From assembly GCA_007694005.1 (NCBI GenBank), contig RECN01000086.1, forward strand, positions 106,095 to 158,957: DNA of 52,863 nt, given 5' to 3'. A program made the position numbers and the translations under genes. Below the pieces are notes generated by a model. It did no database searches and was not told where the DNA came from. It saw only the letters and a list, made by a program, of their open reading frames with translations. Shown here one piece after another: positions 1 through 10,364 of the stretch (the first letter of the stretch is position 1; every line of letters starts with the position of its first letter). This DNA comes from Spirochaetaceae bacterium (lineage in GTDB: Bacteria; Spirochaetota; Spirochaetia; DSM-27196; SKKC01).

Positions 1-185
1 CCATACCGGAAGAAGATTTCGAGACCCTCGGTGGGCTCGTCTTTTCGCTCTTCGGAAAAATCCCCGCGAAATTCGAGAAGGCCACGTACGAAAACGTTGA
101 GTTCATAATCCAGGAAATGGATGGGCACAAGATTCGGACCGTCAAGGTTGTTGTACATGATGATGCTTCCGTCACCGACGAATAA
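1..185 (+). CDS. CorC/TlyC (HlyC/CorC) family protein, C-terminal fragment
   Basis: Partial gene cut by the left edge of the window. The reading frame starts with the codon at position 3 and is open to the TAA at 183-185, giving about 60 residues. They fit the small C-terminal CorC/HlyC transporter-associated domain: DFETLGGLVFSLFGKIP, then a segment ending in FIIQEMDGHKIRTVKV. In this family the domain follows a pair of CBS domains, and sometimes a membrane DUF21 domain, and is thought to help control ion transport. The CBS part lies outside the window, so a full CorC cannot be told from a short TlyC-like protein. The next gene starts inside this one in another frame. Confidence 0.75.
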   Translation, partial: IPEEDFETLGGLVFSLFGKIPAKFEKATYENVEFIIQEMDGHKIRTVKVVVHDDASVTDE

Positions 186-2169
186 TCGCGCCGCGCTGCA
201 ATCAACAGTACTGCTTCTGTTCTTCGCCCTTGTATCTGTCGGACCCGGTTCTGCGGACCTTGTTGCGAACGCAAGAGAACGTCTCGAAGCCGGCACCGCG
301 GCCGAACAGCGAGGCGAGTACATCGTCGCAGTACAACGCTACCGCGAAGCACTCGAGCTGAACCCCAACTATACCGACGCGTTTCATGGCCTCGCACGAT
401 CGTTCTTTCGTCTGGCCGAGTATGAGCAGGCACTCGAAGCCGTTCGCGAGGCACGTCGTCGGGCACGAGCAAATACGACGATCGCAGCACTGGAAGGAGA
501 CATTCTGCTCCTTCTCGGCCGTCTCAACGAAGCCGCTGAGGCGTACAACCGCGTTCTCGCCATCGAACCGAATAATCTCCCTGCCAGAACAGGACTGGCC
601 GAGCTCTCGGTTGCCGAAGGCAGGACAGCAACGGCGATCGATACCTACAGGACCATACTCTCGCTTGCACCCGAGAACCGCCCTGCCATTCTTTCGTTAG
701 CAGTCCTGTACGACGAGCGCGGAGATACCGCAGCCGCCGAGCGCTACCTCGCACTTGCGTTAGAGTTTCATCCCCGTGATCCTTTTGTTCACGAACTCCT
801 GTCTCGTTACTATCTTCGTTCAGGCCGCTACGGGCAGGCGCGTTCCCACGCCGAGACTGCGGTGGCCTTGAGTCCTGGATTCGCGCGGGGCTGGGATCTG
901 CTGACACGCACGGAGCTCGCGGACGAGAACTATGAAGCGGCAGTCGATGCGAGTGAGCGACTGATTTCCCTGACACCCGATTCATCGAGAGCCTTTTATC
1001 TGCTTGGGCTCGCCTACGAACGTCTCGACCGCTTCGATGAATCTCTCGATGCCTACGACAGGGCGCTTCGCATTGCACCCGACGATGAAATCGCGAGATA
1101 CGCACTGGAAAGCACGGTTACGCGGGGCTACGATCTTGAGGATCCCGTTCGCGAAGAAGTCGCACGATACCGGTTTCAGCGCGCAGCGTCACTGATACAG
1201 CAGAACCAGCTCATACAGGCACACGCAGAGTTCCGACGCGGACTGATGCTGAACCCGTTCGATCGGGATGGCCGATTCCAGTTTGCACAGCTTCAGCGAC
1301 AACTTGGCTTCGACGGAAAGCTTCTTGCCGAGCTTCAGGTTCTCGAACAGCTCGGATTTGATGATAACGAGATTCGGGAAGCCATCGAACTGTACGAGTA
1401 CCTGCGGCGACCAAGCATAGCCACGACGTGGAACGTCGACCAGTTTTCTATTGAGCGCGAACGGCTGAACTTCTCGATGTTCTATACCCACGATCACGGA
1501 GCGGATTCCAGACCTTCATCGGGACGTTTCGTCGCCGAGTACCTCAGGCACAGACTACTCGGAAGTGAACTTATCGAAATAGAAGAGCTTCCCGTACGGA
1601 TATCGACACCTGAACAGGCATTCGAGCAGGCTCGAGCATCGGGTACCGAGTACTTCATCATCCTGACCTTTCGCGAAGAAGACAGAACCGTGGATCTCTC
1701 GGTAGACGTTCTGCATAGTGCAACCGGCACGCGGGTAAGGCAGATCAGGGTCTCAAGAACCGGATCCGGAGCAGTACCCCGCGCAGGCGCCGCCGTCGCG
1801 GATCGCATAGAGGCTATGGTCCCGACACGCGGACGACTTCTTGAGCGACGGGGCAGAGAAGCGCTTGTAAGCATCGGGCGAGCCGACGGTGTGAGCGAGG
1901 AAGACGAACTCATTGTCATTCGCAGTAGCCGACTGGCCAGCTCCGTCGCGGATGTGGGGTTTCGGTACGATCCGTCGGATCGGATCGGAACGATCACCGT
2001 GACGGCTCTCGACGACCTGCTCGCAACCGGACGGCTGCAACGCGAAGGTTTTTTTGACCTTTTCGCAATAGGCGATACGGTTCTTCTGAACGCCGACGAT
2101 CAGGTTCGAACAATAGAGGATCGCCCGGCGTTTTCACCGCTGTACTGGCGCATTCGAGAGATTCGATAA
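157..2169 (+). CDS. Secreted/periplasmic tetratricopeptide-repeat protein
   Basis: About 670 residues. I chose the ATG at 157 because AAGG (144-147) lies nine bases upstream and a signal peptide then follows at once (hydrophobic TVLLLFFALVSVGPGSA). The frame is open back to an ATG at 121 with no better ribosome site. Residues from about 35 to 330 are successive TPR units (for example AAEAYNRVLAIEPNN and SLDAYDRALRIAPDD), which usually bind protein partners. The second half is not repeat-like. It contains GREALVSIGRADGVSEEDEL, resembling the small beta domain seen in some spirochaete envelope proteins. The start overlaps the upstream CorC-like gene by 29 bases. Specific function unknown. Confidence 0.8.
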   Translation: MMMLPSPTNNRAALQSTVLLLFFALVSVGPGSADLVANARERLEAGTAAEQRGEYIVAVQRYREALELNPNYTDAFHGLARSFFRLAEYEQALEAVREARRRARANTTIAALEGDILLLLGRLNEAAEAYNRVLAIEPNNLPARTGLAELSVAEGRTATAIDTYRTILSLAPENRPAILSLAVLYDERGDTAAAERYLALALEFHPRDPFVHELLSRYYLRSGRYGQARSHAETAVALSPGFARGWDLLTRTELADENYEAAVDASERLISLTPDSSRAFYLLGLAYERLDRFDESLDAYDRALRIAPDDEIARYALESTVTRGYDLEDPVREEVARYRFQRAASLIQQNQLIQAHAEFRRGLMLNPFDRDGRFQFAQLQRQLGFDGKLLAELQVLEQLGFDDNEIREAIELYEYLRRPSIATTWNVDQFSIERERLNFSMFYTHDHGADSRPSSGRFVAEYLRHRLLGSELIEIEELPVRISTPEQAFEQARASGTEYFIILTFREEDRTVDLSVDVLHSATGTRVRQIRVSRTGSGAVPRAGAAVADRIEAMVPTRGRLLERRGREALVSIGRADGVSEEDELIVIRSSRLASSVADVGFRYDPSDRIGTITVTALDDLLATGRLQREGFFDLFAIGDTVLLNADDQVRTIEDRPAFSPLYWRIREIR

Positions 2170-2195
2170 TTCGTTACCGGATGCCGTTCGCTAAA

Positions 2196-3267
<1,072 letters not shown>

Positions 3268-3340
3268 CAGGCCATAAGGCCGCTACCGGATACACCGCGG
3301 TTGCCGATGCAGCCGCGTCGTGTCTCCGTGATAACCGTAT

Positions 3341-3392
3341 TCGACCCGATTTCCGTGTGGCGCCTGCGTCGACCTGGTATCGGGTCGATTTT
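3341..3392 (+). terminator. Stem-loop with T run between gap and pgk (possible attenuator)
   Basis: A perfect 10-base inverted repeat, TCGACCCGAT (3341-3350) and ATCGGGTCGA (3379-3388), encloses a 28-base loop. It is followed immediately by TTTT (3389-3392), then CT. The loop is long for a standard intrinsic terminator. It may end only part of the transcripts or mark an RNA processing site that lets gap and pgk accumulate to different levels. The pgk ribosome site AGGAGGA begins about 20 bases later. Confidence 0.45.
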
Positions 3393-3421
3393 CTATCCGC
3401 TTCGACTCTCAGGAGGATCAT

Positions 3422-4612
3422 ATGGCAATTCGAACAGTCCGCGACCTGGATCTGTCCGGGAAGAAGGTGCTCGTCCGTGTGGATTTCAACGTTCCGATTT
3501 CAAACGGAACCGTGTCTGATGACACACGCATACGTGCCGCCCTACCGACTATCAAGTATATACTCGAGCAACCCGAGACGAAAGTTATTCTCATGAGCCA
3601 TCTCGGTCGCCCAAAGGGCAGCCCGGATCCCAAATACAGTCTGGCTCCGGTAGCGAAAGAACTGGAGAAGCTCCTTCGCAGAACGGTCATAATGGCGTCC
3701 GATTGTGTTGGTGAAGAGGTCGAAAAACTTGTTGCCGATGCCGAAACCGGGAGTGTGATCCTTCTTGAGAATACCCGTTTTCACGCCGAAGAAACGGCTA
3801 ACGACGAGTCATTCTCAAAGGCGCTCGCGAAGCTCGGCGATGCCTACGTCAACGACGCGTTCGGCAGCGCCCACCGCGCTCATGCTTCTACCGAGGGCGT
3901 TGCCCGTCTTCTCCCTGGAGCCGCAGGCTTTCTGATAGAGAAGGAAGTACAGTTTTTTGGACCGCTTCTGGACAATCCCGCAAAACCCTTTGTAGCGATC
4001 ATTGGTGGTGCAAAAGTGTCGACGAAAATCGACGTGCTGAAAACGCTGATGCCCAAATGTACGACCCTCATAATCGGCGGCGGTATGAGTTACACCTTTC
4101 TGAAGGCACAGGGCCACAGCATCGGTAACAGTCTTGTCGAGGAAGATTACATCGAGACCGCGCGTTCGCTCATTCAGCAGGCAAAGGATCTCAAGGTGGA
4201 ACTGTTGCTTCCGCTCGATCACATGGTCGCCGATGAGTTTTCCGAAACTGCGGCAGCGAATGAGATTGGATCGCCTGACGTCCCCGACGGAAAAATCGCG
4301 ATGGACATCGGAACGAAAACTATTGCCGCAATGCGGTCCGCGATCGCAGGTGCGAAAAGCCTGGTATGGAACGGTCCCATGGGAGTCTTCGAGTTTGACG
4401 CCTTTGCTGCCGGGACGCTTGAGACAGCGAAGATGGTAGCAGAGTGCAAAGGCACGACCGTCGTCGGCGGCGGCGACTCTGTAGCGGCGGTGAACAAGTT
4501 TTCGCTCGCGGGTAAAATCGACCATGTATCGACCGGTGGCGGAGCGAGCCTTGAGTTTCTCGAAGGTAAGAAACTTCCGGGGATTGCAGTACTCGAGCGA
4601 AATCAGGAGTAA
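3422..4612 (+). CDS. pgk: Phosphoglycerate kinase
   Basis: Transfers the acyl phosphate of 1,3-bisphosphoglycerate to ADP, giving ATP and 3-phosphoglycerate in the cytoplasm. The 396 residues are full length. Family marks are the N-terminal substrate segment KVLVRVDFNVPI, LMSHLGRPKG, the Lys-containing GGAKVSTKIDVL, the hinge and nucleotide segment VWNGPMGVFEFD, and the C-terminal GGGDSVAAV. AGGAGGA precedes the start closely. The stop lies two bases from the tpiA ATG, so the two are almost certainly translated from one mRNA. Confidence 0.98.
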   Translation: MAIRTVRDLDLSGKKVLVRVDFNVPISNGTVSDDTRIRAALPTIKYILEQPETKVILMSHLGRPKGSPDPKYSLAPVAKELEKLLRRTVIMASDCVGEEVEKLVADAETGSVILLENTRFHAEETANDESFSKALAKLGDAYVNDAFGSAHRAHASTEGVARLLPGAAGFLIEKEVQFFGPLLDNPAKPFVAIIGGAKVSTKIDVLKTLMPKCTTLIIGGGMSYTFLKAQGHSIGNSLVEEDYIETARSLIQQAKDLKVELLLPLDHMVADEFSETAAANEIGSPDVPDGKIAMDIGTKTIAAMRSAIAGAKSLVWNGPMGVFEFDAFAAGTLETAKMVAECKGTTVVGGGDSVAAVNKFSLAGKIDHVSTGGGASLEFLEGKKLPGIAVLERNQE

Positions 4613-4614
4613 CT

Positions 4615-5361
4615 ATGAGAAAACGATTTGTTGCTGGTAACTGGAAAATGCACATGAAGATTGCGGAGGCGGAGGCTCTCGCCGCTGCAATCGTGGAACG
4701 GACGGCAGGGACCGACTCTCGCGTCCTCGTAGCGCCTCCGTTTACGGCCCTTCACGCCGTTTCGAAGGTCCTCAAGGGGAGCCACGTAGAGCTCGGTGCA
4801 CAGAACATGGCGGCGGCCGAAAAAGGTGCCCACACCGGTGAGATTTCGCCGCTGATGCTCGCTGATATCGGTGTTTCATCGGTCATTCTCGGGCATTCGG
4901 AACGTCGCCACGACTACGGGGAGTCCGATTCGCTGATTAACAGCAAGGTGGTGCTTGCACTTTCACATGGATTCGAGGTAATTCTTTGTGTTGGGGAAAC
5001 TCTCGAAGAGCGTGACGCCGGAAACGCGGAGCGTGTCGTGGGAACTCAACTTGAAAGCGGTCTTGCAGGGGTCTCCGAAGACCTGCTTGCGAGAGTCGTC
5101 GTAGCCTACGAGCCGGTATGGGCCATTGGCACCGGTAGAACGGCTACGCCGGAGGATGCAGATGCGATACACGCACATATCCGTGGTGTGATCGCAGACA
5201 TGTATTCGAGTGCCGCAGCCGAAAGCCTTGTCATTCAGTACGGTGGCTCGGTCAAGCCGGATAACGCATCGGGCTTGCTTGGAAAGGAAAACATTGACGG
5301 GGCCTTAGTCGGTGGCGCATCTCTGAAAGCAGAGGATTTTGCTGCCATCGTTAATGCCTGA
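4615..5361 (+). CDS. tpiA: Triosephosphate isomerase
   Basis: Interconverts dihydroxyacetone phosphate and glyceraldehyde 3-phosphate. The 248 residues form the usual single TIM barrel. Catalytic residues are Lys11 in AGNWKMH, His94 in ILGHSERR and Glu166 in VAYEPVWAIGTG. The phosphate-gripping YGGSVKPDN is near the C terminus. Its ribosome site (AGGAG) lies inside the last codons of pgk. secG follows after 14 bases. Confidence 0.98.
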   Translation: MRKRFVAGNWKMHMKIAEAEALAAAIVERTAGTDSRVLVAPPFTALHAVSKVLKGSHVELGAQNMAAAEKGAHTGEISPLMLADIGVSSVILGHSERRHDYGESDSLINSKVVLALSHGFEVILCVGETLEERDAGNAERVVGTQLESGLAGVSEDLLARVVVAYEPVWAIGTGRTATPEDADAIHAHIRGVIADMYSSAAAESLVIQYGGSVKPDNASGLLGKENIDGALVGGASLKAEDFAAIVNA

Positions 5362-5375
5362 ACAAAAGGGAATCT

Positions 5376-5771
5376 ATGGGCGTAATTAGCATCATACTAC
5401 TGGTAATCTTCATCCTCTCGGCATCGTTGCTGATAATCCTTGTAATGCTTCAGGACGAAGGAAGCGAAGGCATGGGAGGCATTTTCGGCGGCGGGGGCGG
5501 TTCATCGCAGATCGGCAACCGCTCCGGGAACATACTCACCAAGGCCACGAGCATACTCGGCGCAGTGTTCATTATCACTGCCTTCGCGCTGGCGTGGTTC
5601 AGCCGAACGCCGGACTCGGGCGACATAGAGCAGGCAGCTGCTCGACTGCGCGGCGGTGAAGGCAGCTCGACTGAATGGTGGTTGCAGGACGATACGGAAG
5701 ACGAACCCGGCATTCTGCAGGAACTGGATCTTCCCGAAGTTGGTACCGACACCTCCGATAATTCCGAATAA
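5376..5771 (+). CDS. secG: Protein translocase subunit SecG
   Basis: Small inner-membrane subunit that assists SecYE-A driven export. Of 131 residues, the first transmembrane helix spans about 5-27 and the second about 56-77. Between them is the glycine-rich loop QDEGSEGMGGIFGGGG typical of SecG. The C-terminal tail (about residues 80-131) is long, acidic and probably cytoplasmic or disordered. Location directly after tpiA is a common arrangement in bacteria. AAGGGA precedes the ATG. Confidence 0.93.
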   Translation: MGVISIILLVIFILSASLLIILVMLQDEGSEGMGGIFGGGGGSSQIGNRSGNILTKATSILGAVFIITAFALAWFSRTPDSGDIEQAAARLRGGEGSSTEWWLQDDTEDEPGILQELDLPEVGTDTSDNSE

Positions 5772-5782
5772 GGTAGATCTTC

Positions 5783-6196
5783 ATGCGAATTGCCGTTGTC
5801 TTTTATCCCACCAGGAACCGCGACAAGCTGCTGGCTGTGTCGTCGAAACTTGCGCAGGGGCTCGAACAGCAGGGGCATCAGCTGACCGTGGTTGATGCCT
5901 CTCGCGACGTAAATACCAAGTTGAGCATGTTCGAGTACATCTGTGTGGGATCTCAGGGCACTGCATTCTTTAAGGGGAGTATTCCTCCTGAGCTCCGGAG
6001 ATTTCTTTCCGGAGCCGGAATTGTTGCCGGAAAACGATCTTTTGCGTTCGTCATCAAGAGCGGGCTCTCGACGCTCCGGTCTCTGTCGAAACTCATGCAC
6101 GAAATGGAGTCGGAAGGCATGTTCCTGAAGTACTCCGACGTCATCGCCAGTGAAGGGGACGCACTGGAAACAGGGAAACGGCTTAAGGTCGACTGA
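5783..6196 (+). CDS. Conserved small protein with flavodoxin-like N terminus
   Basis: 137 residues beginning MRIAVVFYPTRNRDKLLAVS, the pattern of a flavodoxin-type beta strand and phosphate loop. It continues with a second strand (HQLTVVDASRD), FEYICVGSQGT and a third strand (RSFAFVIKSG). The glycines and small residues of a true FMN loop are only partly present, so binding of FMN is uncertain. No signal peptide or membrane helix is seen. It follows secG by 11 bases with AAGG upstream, so it is probably the last gene of the glycolytic transcript. Function unknown. Confidence 0.7.
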   Translation: MRIAVVFYPTRNRDKLLAVSSKLAQGLEQQGHQLTVVDASRDVNTKLSMFEYICVGSQGTAFFKGSIPPELRRFLSGAGIVAGKRSFAFVIKSGLSTLRSLSKLMHEMESEGMFLKYSDVIASEGDALETGKRLKVD

Positions 6197-6245
6197 TCCT
6201 TTACCCGACGACCGTGCACTTATGCGTCTGGAGCCGGAGAAAGCG

Positions 6246-6275
6246 TTGACGACCGGTGACAGGCTCTCCTATACT
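6246..6275 (+). promoter_or_regulatory. Putative sigma70-type promoter upstream of the DnaJ-domain gene
   Basis: TTGACG at 6246-6251, an 18-base spacer and TATACT at 6270-6275 make a good match to the housekeeping promoter. Predicted transcription start is near 6282, about 23 bases before the ATG at 6305. No strong Shine-Dalgarno is visible in that leader. Confidence 0.55.
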
Positions 6276-6304
6276 GTTCCTCGATAAGATAGTGTGATGA
6301 ATCG

Positions 6305-7114
6305 ATGGCCACTGCACCTACGTATTACGAAATCCTCGGAGTTCAGACAGAGTGCTCCCAGGATGATCTCAAGAAAGCTTTTCGAAAACGCGCAAAAGAA
6401 CTGCATCCGGACCTCGCTGGCGGGAACGAACAGTCCGCCGCGTCCAGAATGCGCACGCTTTTACGCGCATACGAGACGCTTGCTGATCCCGAACGTCGGG
6501 CAGTCTACGATCGCACGCACTATATCGCAGCACAGAAGTACAGGTTCGATTACCGGGAATTCTTGAAAGCGCGAGTTGGGGATCTGGACAGCCAATCAAA
6601 ACTCATTTTTTTCGATCTGTTGCACAGCCGCGAACAGGATGCTGTGGAGCTGTTCTCATCGCTTTGCGCAAAAAAAACCTTTGACCTTCAGAATCATCTC
6701 GACCGGGAAGACTACATGGACTGTGTATTCCTTCTCGCCGAAGAGTACGAGAGCAGGGGAAACTTTCTGCAGGCCTACGCGCTGCTCAAGCGACTCGTAC
6801 GTTGTGAGGCCGAACGTCCGTATTTTCGCCACTTTATCGACGAAATCATTGAGAAGCTGAAAAACATCACCTGTTTTCGCATGATCGAGCGGGAAACCAC
6901 AGAAGTCGTGCTCGACTGTCTTGAAGAACTCATTTCTTTCAATTTTTCGCGCAAGGATACCGCGTTCTTTCTGAAGAAAGCGGCAGAAATCTACTCCGAT
7001 CGAGAGGATTACGATCGTGCAATACGCTATCTTGAGCGCGCTCTTGAGCTCGATGATAAAATGACCGGCATCAAGAAACTCAAGCAACGAATCGGATATC
7101 TCGAAAGCTTCTGA
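6305..7114 (+). CDS. J-domain protein with C-terminal TPR-like helices
   Basis: 269 residues. Residues 5 to about 72 form a J domain, with the obligatory HPD at 34-36 (KELHPDLAGG) and the helix ending ADPERRAVYDRTHY. J domains stimulate the ATPase of Hsp70 (DnaK). The glycine/phenylalanine and zinc-finger regions of true DnaJ are absent. Instead there are helical segments and a last unit DYDRAIRYLERALELDD that reads as a TPR. It is therefore a specialised co-chaperone (DnaJ class C type) and not the main DnaJ. Substrate unknown. Confidence 0.85.
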   Translation: MATAPTYYEILGVQTECSQDDLKKAFRKRAKELHPDLAGGNEQSAASRMRTLLRAYETLADPERRAVYDRTHYIAAQKYRFDYREFLKARVGDLDSQSKLIFFDLLHSREQDAVELFSSLCAKKTFDLQNHLDREDYMDCVFLLAEEYESRGNFLQAYALLKRLVRCEAERPYFRHFIDEIIEKLKNITCFRMIERETTEVVLDCLEELISFNFSRKDTAFFLKKAAEIYSDREDYDRAIRYLERALELDDKMTGIKKLKQRIGYLESF

Positions 7115-7182
7115 TCCCCTGGCTCTGTGACGACATCTGCCGGTAGATTTTTAATGCCTGCGTGTGGTACATTCAGGCAGCT

Positions 7183-8235
7183 ATGGCAACTATATTTCAA
7201 CAGCGGAAAACCACCGTCTTTCTTGCTTTCTGTGCACTTGTGCTTCTCGCATTTCCTGCGTCAGCCCAGATTCTTGATCGCACGGTCGCGGTTGTTCGAC
7301 TCGAACGAACCGTCAACATTGGTAACAGGGCATTAAACCGTCAGGCGGCACTGTTTGAGTCACAGATGGGTCGCGATCTAACGGCTGAAGAACGGCGCGA
7401 GGTCCTCGAGTCCATGATTAACGATGAGTTGATCGCTCAGGCAGCCGCTCGATCCGGAATTGACGTCAGCGATAGCCAGCTGCAACAGTTTATCGATCAG
7501 GAACGTCGCGGGCTTGGCCCGGCGGTCAGTGAAGAACAGTTTCGCATGCTCGTCGAACAGCAGATCGGGCTTTCGTTCGACGACTATGTTGCAGAGCTCA
7601 GGAAGCAGCTTCTTCAACAGCGATACGTGCAGGAAACCCAGAGGCAGCGCCTCGAGAACATCCCGGAACCTTCTCAGAGTGAGATTCGACAGGTTTTCAA
7701 CGAAAACCGTTCGGAGTTCATCAATCCTGCTCTTGTTCGGTTCCGGCATCTGTACATCGACACACGAAACATGAGTGATGCTCAGAAAGACGCAGCCGCA
7801 GCACGGCTTGAGAGCGTATGGTCTGATAGCGATGGGAGCGCAGATGCTTTTACTCGTCTGTTTCAGAATGCGTCAGACTCGGATCAGTACGACGCAGCCG
7901 ATTTCGGATATATGCCACAGAATGACCGACAGATACGACAGATCTACGGGAGTGATTTCGTTGACACGGCATTTGATCTGACAACAAACGAGATATCCGG
8001 AGTTGTAAGGTCCAATATCGGAGTACACGTAATGCAGGTCACCGACAGTCGTCAGCCGCGATTCCTGGAGCTGGATGATCAACTCTTTCCAGGACAGGAC
8101 GTGACCGTCAGACAGAATATCGTGAGTTATCTCATGAACGAACGACTTCAGACAGAGTTTCAGCGAGCCGGGAACGATGCACTTCAGGCTCTTCGTGACG
8201 AGGCAGAAATTACCGTGCACGAATCGCGGCTGTAG
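7183..8235 (+). CDS. SurA-like periplasmic peptidyl-prolyl isomerase/chaperone
   Basis: 350 residues from the ATG at 7183, with a clear signal peptide (VFLAFCALVLLAFPASAQ). An in-frame GTG at 7162 would only add seven residues. The N-terminal half is a SurA_N-like helical chaperone domain (RREVLESMINDELIAQAA). Residues from about 175 to 290 resemble a parvulin (PPIC) domain: VRFRHLYIDTRN, then AADFGYMPQND and GVHVMQVTDSR. SurA proteins escort unfolded beta-barrel proteins across the periplasm to BamA, and bamA and skp are also encoded in this window. Catalytic activity of the parvulin part is not certain. Confidence 0.85.
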   Translation: MATIFQQRKTTVFLAFCALVLLAFPASAQILDRTVAVVRLERTVNIGNRALNRQAALFESQMGRDLTAEERREVLESMINDELIAQAAARSGIDVSDSQLQQFIDQERRGLGPAVSEEQFRMLVEQQIGLSFDDYVAELRKQLLQQRYVQETQRQRLENIPEPSQSEIRQVFNENRSEFINPALVRFRHLYIDTRNMSDAQKDAAAARLESVWSDSDGSADAFTRLFQNASDSDQYDAADFGYMPQNDRQIRQIYGSDFVDTAFDLTTNEISGVVRSNIGVHVMQVTDSRQPRFLELDDQLFPGQDVTVRQNIVSYLMNERLQTEFQRAGNDALQALRDEAEITVHESRL

Positions 8236-8268
8236 AATGATCGTGTTCGACAATGGCGGAACCGGCCC

Positions 8269-8706
8269 ATGGGTGTAAGACGCAGGTCGCGTGTGCTCGC
8301 CTTCCAGGCACTCTACGCGTGGGATGTCGGGTCAGCCACAAAAGAAGATCTTCTTGAGTTCGGCTGGTACGAACCGCCGGAAGAAGAAACCGAGCAGGAC
8401 AATCGCTCGGTTATCAGTTTTGCACAGCTCCTGGTCGCAGGTACTCTGGAGCAGCTTGAGACGGTGGACGCCCAGATCAAGGCACATCTGTCCCGCTGGG
8501 GTTTTGACCGCATAGGCAAGACAGACCTCGCGATATTACGCATCTCCGCCTACAGCCTGCTGTACTCAAAGGATATTCCGGCTTCGGTAACGATAGATGA
8601 AGCGGTTGAAATGGCCCGTGAGTTCGCAGGCAATGATTCCTTTCGCTTCGTAAACGGGGTTCTCGACGGCATAAGCCGGGATCGTCAGGAGAGCACGGGT
8701 ACATGA
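8269..8706 (+). CDS. nusB: Transcription antitermination factor NusB
   Basis: 145-residue all-helical RNA-binding protein. With NusE (S10) it binds boxA of rRNA leaders and suppresses premature termination. It begins with the family pattern RRSRVLAFQALYAWD. The C-terminal helices contain KTDLAILRISAYSLLY, then TIDEAVEMAREFAGNDSFRF and VNGVLDGI. Its stop overlaps the next ATG (ATGA at 8703-8706), which implies translational coupling. Confidence 0.95.
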   Translation: MGVRRRSRVLAFQALYAWDVGSATKEDLLEFGWYEPPEEETEQDNRSVISFAQLLVAGTLEQLETVDAQIKAHLSRWGFDRIGKTDLAILRISAYSLLYSKDIPASVTIDEAVEMAREFAGNDSFRFVNGVLDGISRDRQESTGT

Positions 8707-10343
8707 AAAGAAGCCTTTCCTATGCTCTGATTCTTATAATGTCGCTTCTCGCGGCTGTTCTTCTGTTTATTCTCCTCGGGACCGGGGTACGGTACGCACG
8801 CGACGCAGCCCGTTTTTCCGAGGACATCGGTCGTATTGACCGTTACCTCAGTACCGGCGCCCATGGTCAGGCAGAGGCTGCTCTGCGGAACATGTCGGAT
8901 AACCCCCATACGGTATCGCGCTGGCGAGCAATCGGAAGCCGGGCGCTTCGCCTTGAGGATGTTTCGTCCGTCCGTATCCTGACTGAGATCATTCAGACCG
9001 CGGTAGGTGCGCATCCGGATTCGGAAGACCTTCACGCCCTGCGCGCGCTCGTTCTGCTCCGCGATGGGGCTGCAGACCTTGCGTATGACTCAGCATCACG
9101 CCTTCAGTCAGATCGATACGACAGCATCGTTGCGGAAACCGCGTTGCGCTCAACAGGGGACGAAGCGGTTCTTGAGACAAGCGGGGAGAACCTCGCATCC
9201 AGGCTTCTTGCGTTTTCGAGAGATCCCGACCCCGAGCTTGGCGAACTGATCTTTAACGCAAGCGAAGAAACCGCATTCCTGCATAATGCCGTACTCCTGC
9301 TTCTCCAACGGGGGGAAATGCTTCGCGTTGAGTCTATGGTGGACACTTACGTCGCCGGTGATCCGGCTTCTGATATGGTGGGTCTGGCATTCCGTTTTTT
9401 CGCCTCGCAACGCGACGTGACCCGAGCCGCCGACTATGAAGAGCGACTGACCGAAGAGGAGCAGCAGACGCCGGACATACAGTTGCTTCTGGCTGACATG
9501 GATGTCCTCCGAGGTGCGAGGGAGCAGGCCGGGAACCGGTATCTGAGGGTCATGACAACCGAATCCTCGGGACGGCTCGGAAGCTTTTCTCGTCGGGCCT
9601 ACGCCTACCTACAGGAGCAGCCGGCATACCGCGTAGATGTCCTGCAGGAGGGGCTTTCCCGGGATGATCCGCATCTGACTGCGGATCTGGCCGTTGCTCT
9701 CGCGGATGCGGGGCGAAACAGCGACGCCCTGCGCACGCTGACTCAGGCAATTGCCGAGGCAGGCGAGAACGGACTGGACGACGGCATCGCTGCGCTGCGC
9801 ATACTCGCGGTCACGCTGGATGAGCGGATTCTACCGGAGCAACAGGAGGCGCGCGTGTGGTCCTTGATGTCACAGCATCCGCAGACCGAAGTGTACGCAC
9901 ACTGGCTTGCCAGACGCTCCGTAGAGACTGCTGACCGTCAGAGTCTTTCGGTCCTGCGAGACATGGCCGTTGATACGGATGCGCCGTGGCTCGATAGCGT
10001 ACAGATCGCCCTGTACCTGACCGGACGAGGATCCTCGCCGGAGGATCTCATGGAGATAGCAGGTCTTTCCTGGCACAGCCAGTATAACCGTGGCCTTGTA
10101 CTCGCCCACCGGGGCGAGCTCGCTCATGCAGCATCGGTGATTGAACACGCGATACAGAGTGCTGACGCTCGTGCGGCAGCCTCGACGACACGAGCGGGCA
10201 TGCATGTACGGCTGGCCGAAGTGCTTCTGCGGTCGAACAGACCTCAGGATGCTGCTGAACACGTTCTCAGAGCCCGGAATCTTGATCCCGATAATCCACG
10301 TGCCCGTCTTCTGGAACGATCACTCCTTTCACGGCAGAGCTGA
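8703..10343 (+). CDS. Membrane-anchored TPR-type protein
   Basis: 546 residues. One N-terminal membrane helix (YALILIMSLLAAVLLFILLG) leaves the rest probably in the periplasm. The body is a helical solenoid of degenerate repeats. The clearest TPR-like units are DLAVALADAGRNSDALRTL and, at the end, LAEVLLRSNRPQDAAEHVLR followed by ARNLDPDNPRA. No enzymatic motif is visible. It overlaps nusB by four bases and precedes map by 21 bases, so it belongs to that operon, but the partners give no hint of function. Confidence 0.75.
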   Translation: MKRSLSYALILIMSLLAAVLLFILLGTGVRYARDAARFSEDIGRIDRYLSTGAHGQAEAALRNMSDNPHTVSRWRAIGSRALRLEDVSSVRILTEIIQTAVGAHPDSEDLHALRALVLLRDGAADLAYDSASRLQSDRYDSIVAETALRSTGDEAVLETSGENLASRLLAFSRDPDPELGELIFNASEETAFLHNAVLLLLQRGEMLRVESMVDTYVAGDPASDMVGLAFRFFASQRDVTRAADYEERLTEEEQQTPDIQLLLADMDVLRGAREQAGNRYLRVMTTESSGRLGSFSRRAYAYLQEQPAYRVDVLQEGLSRDDPHLTADLAVALADAGRNSDALRTLTQAIAEAGENGLDDGIAALRILAVTLDERILPEQQEARVWSLMSQHPQTEVYAHWLARRSVETADRQSLSVLRDMAVDTDAPWLDSVQIALYLTGRGSSPEDLMEIAGLSWHSQYNRGLVLAHRGELAHAASVIEHAIQSADARAAASTTRAGMHVRLAEVLLRSNRPQDAAEHVLRARNLDPDNPRARLLERSLLSRQS

Positions 10344-10364
10344 CCGGGGGGCGCAGAAACTGTA

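Noticed and set aside
7147..7173. Leaderless promoter (TGGTACATT) for the SurA-like gene
   Set aside because: The extended -10 is suggestive, but the -35 region is poor and a weak AGG ribosome site is present, so the evidence is too thin to list.
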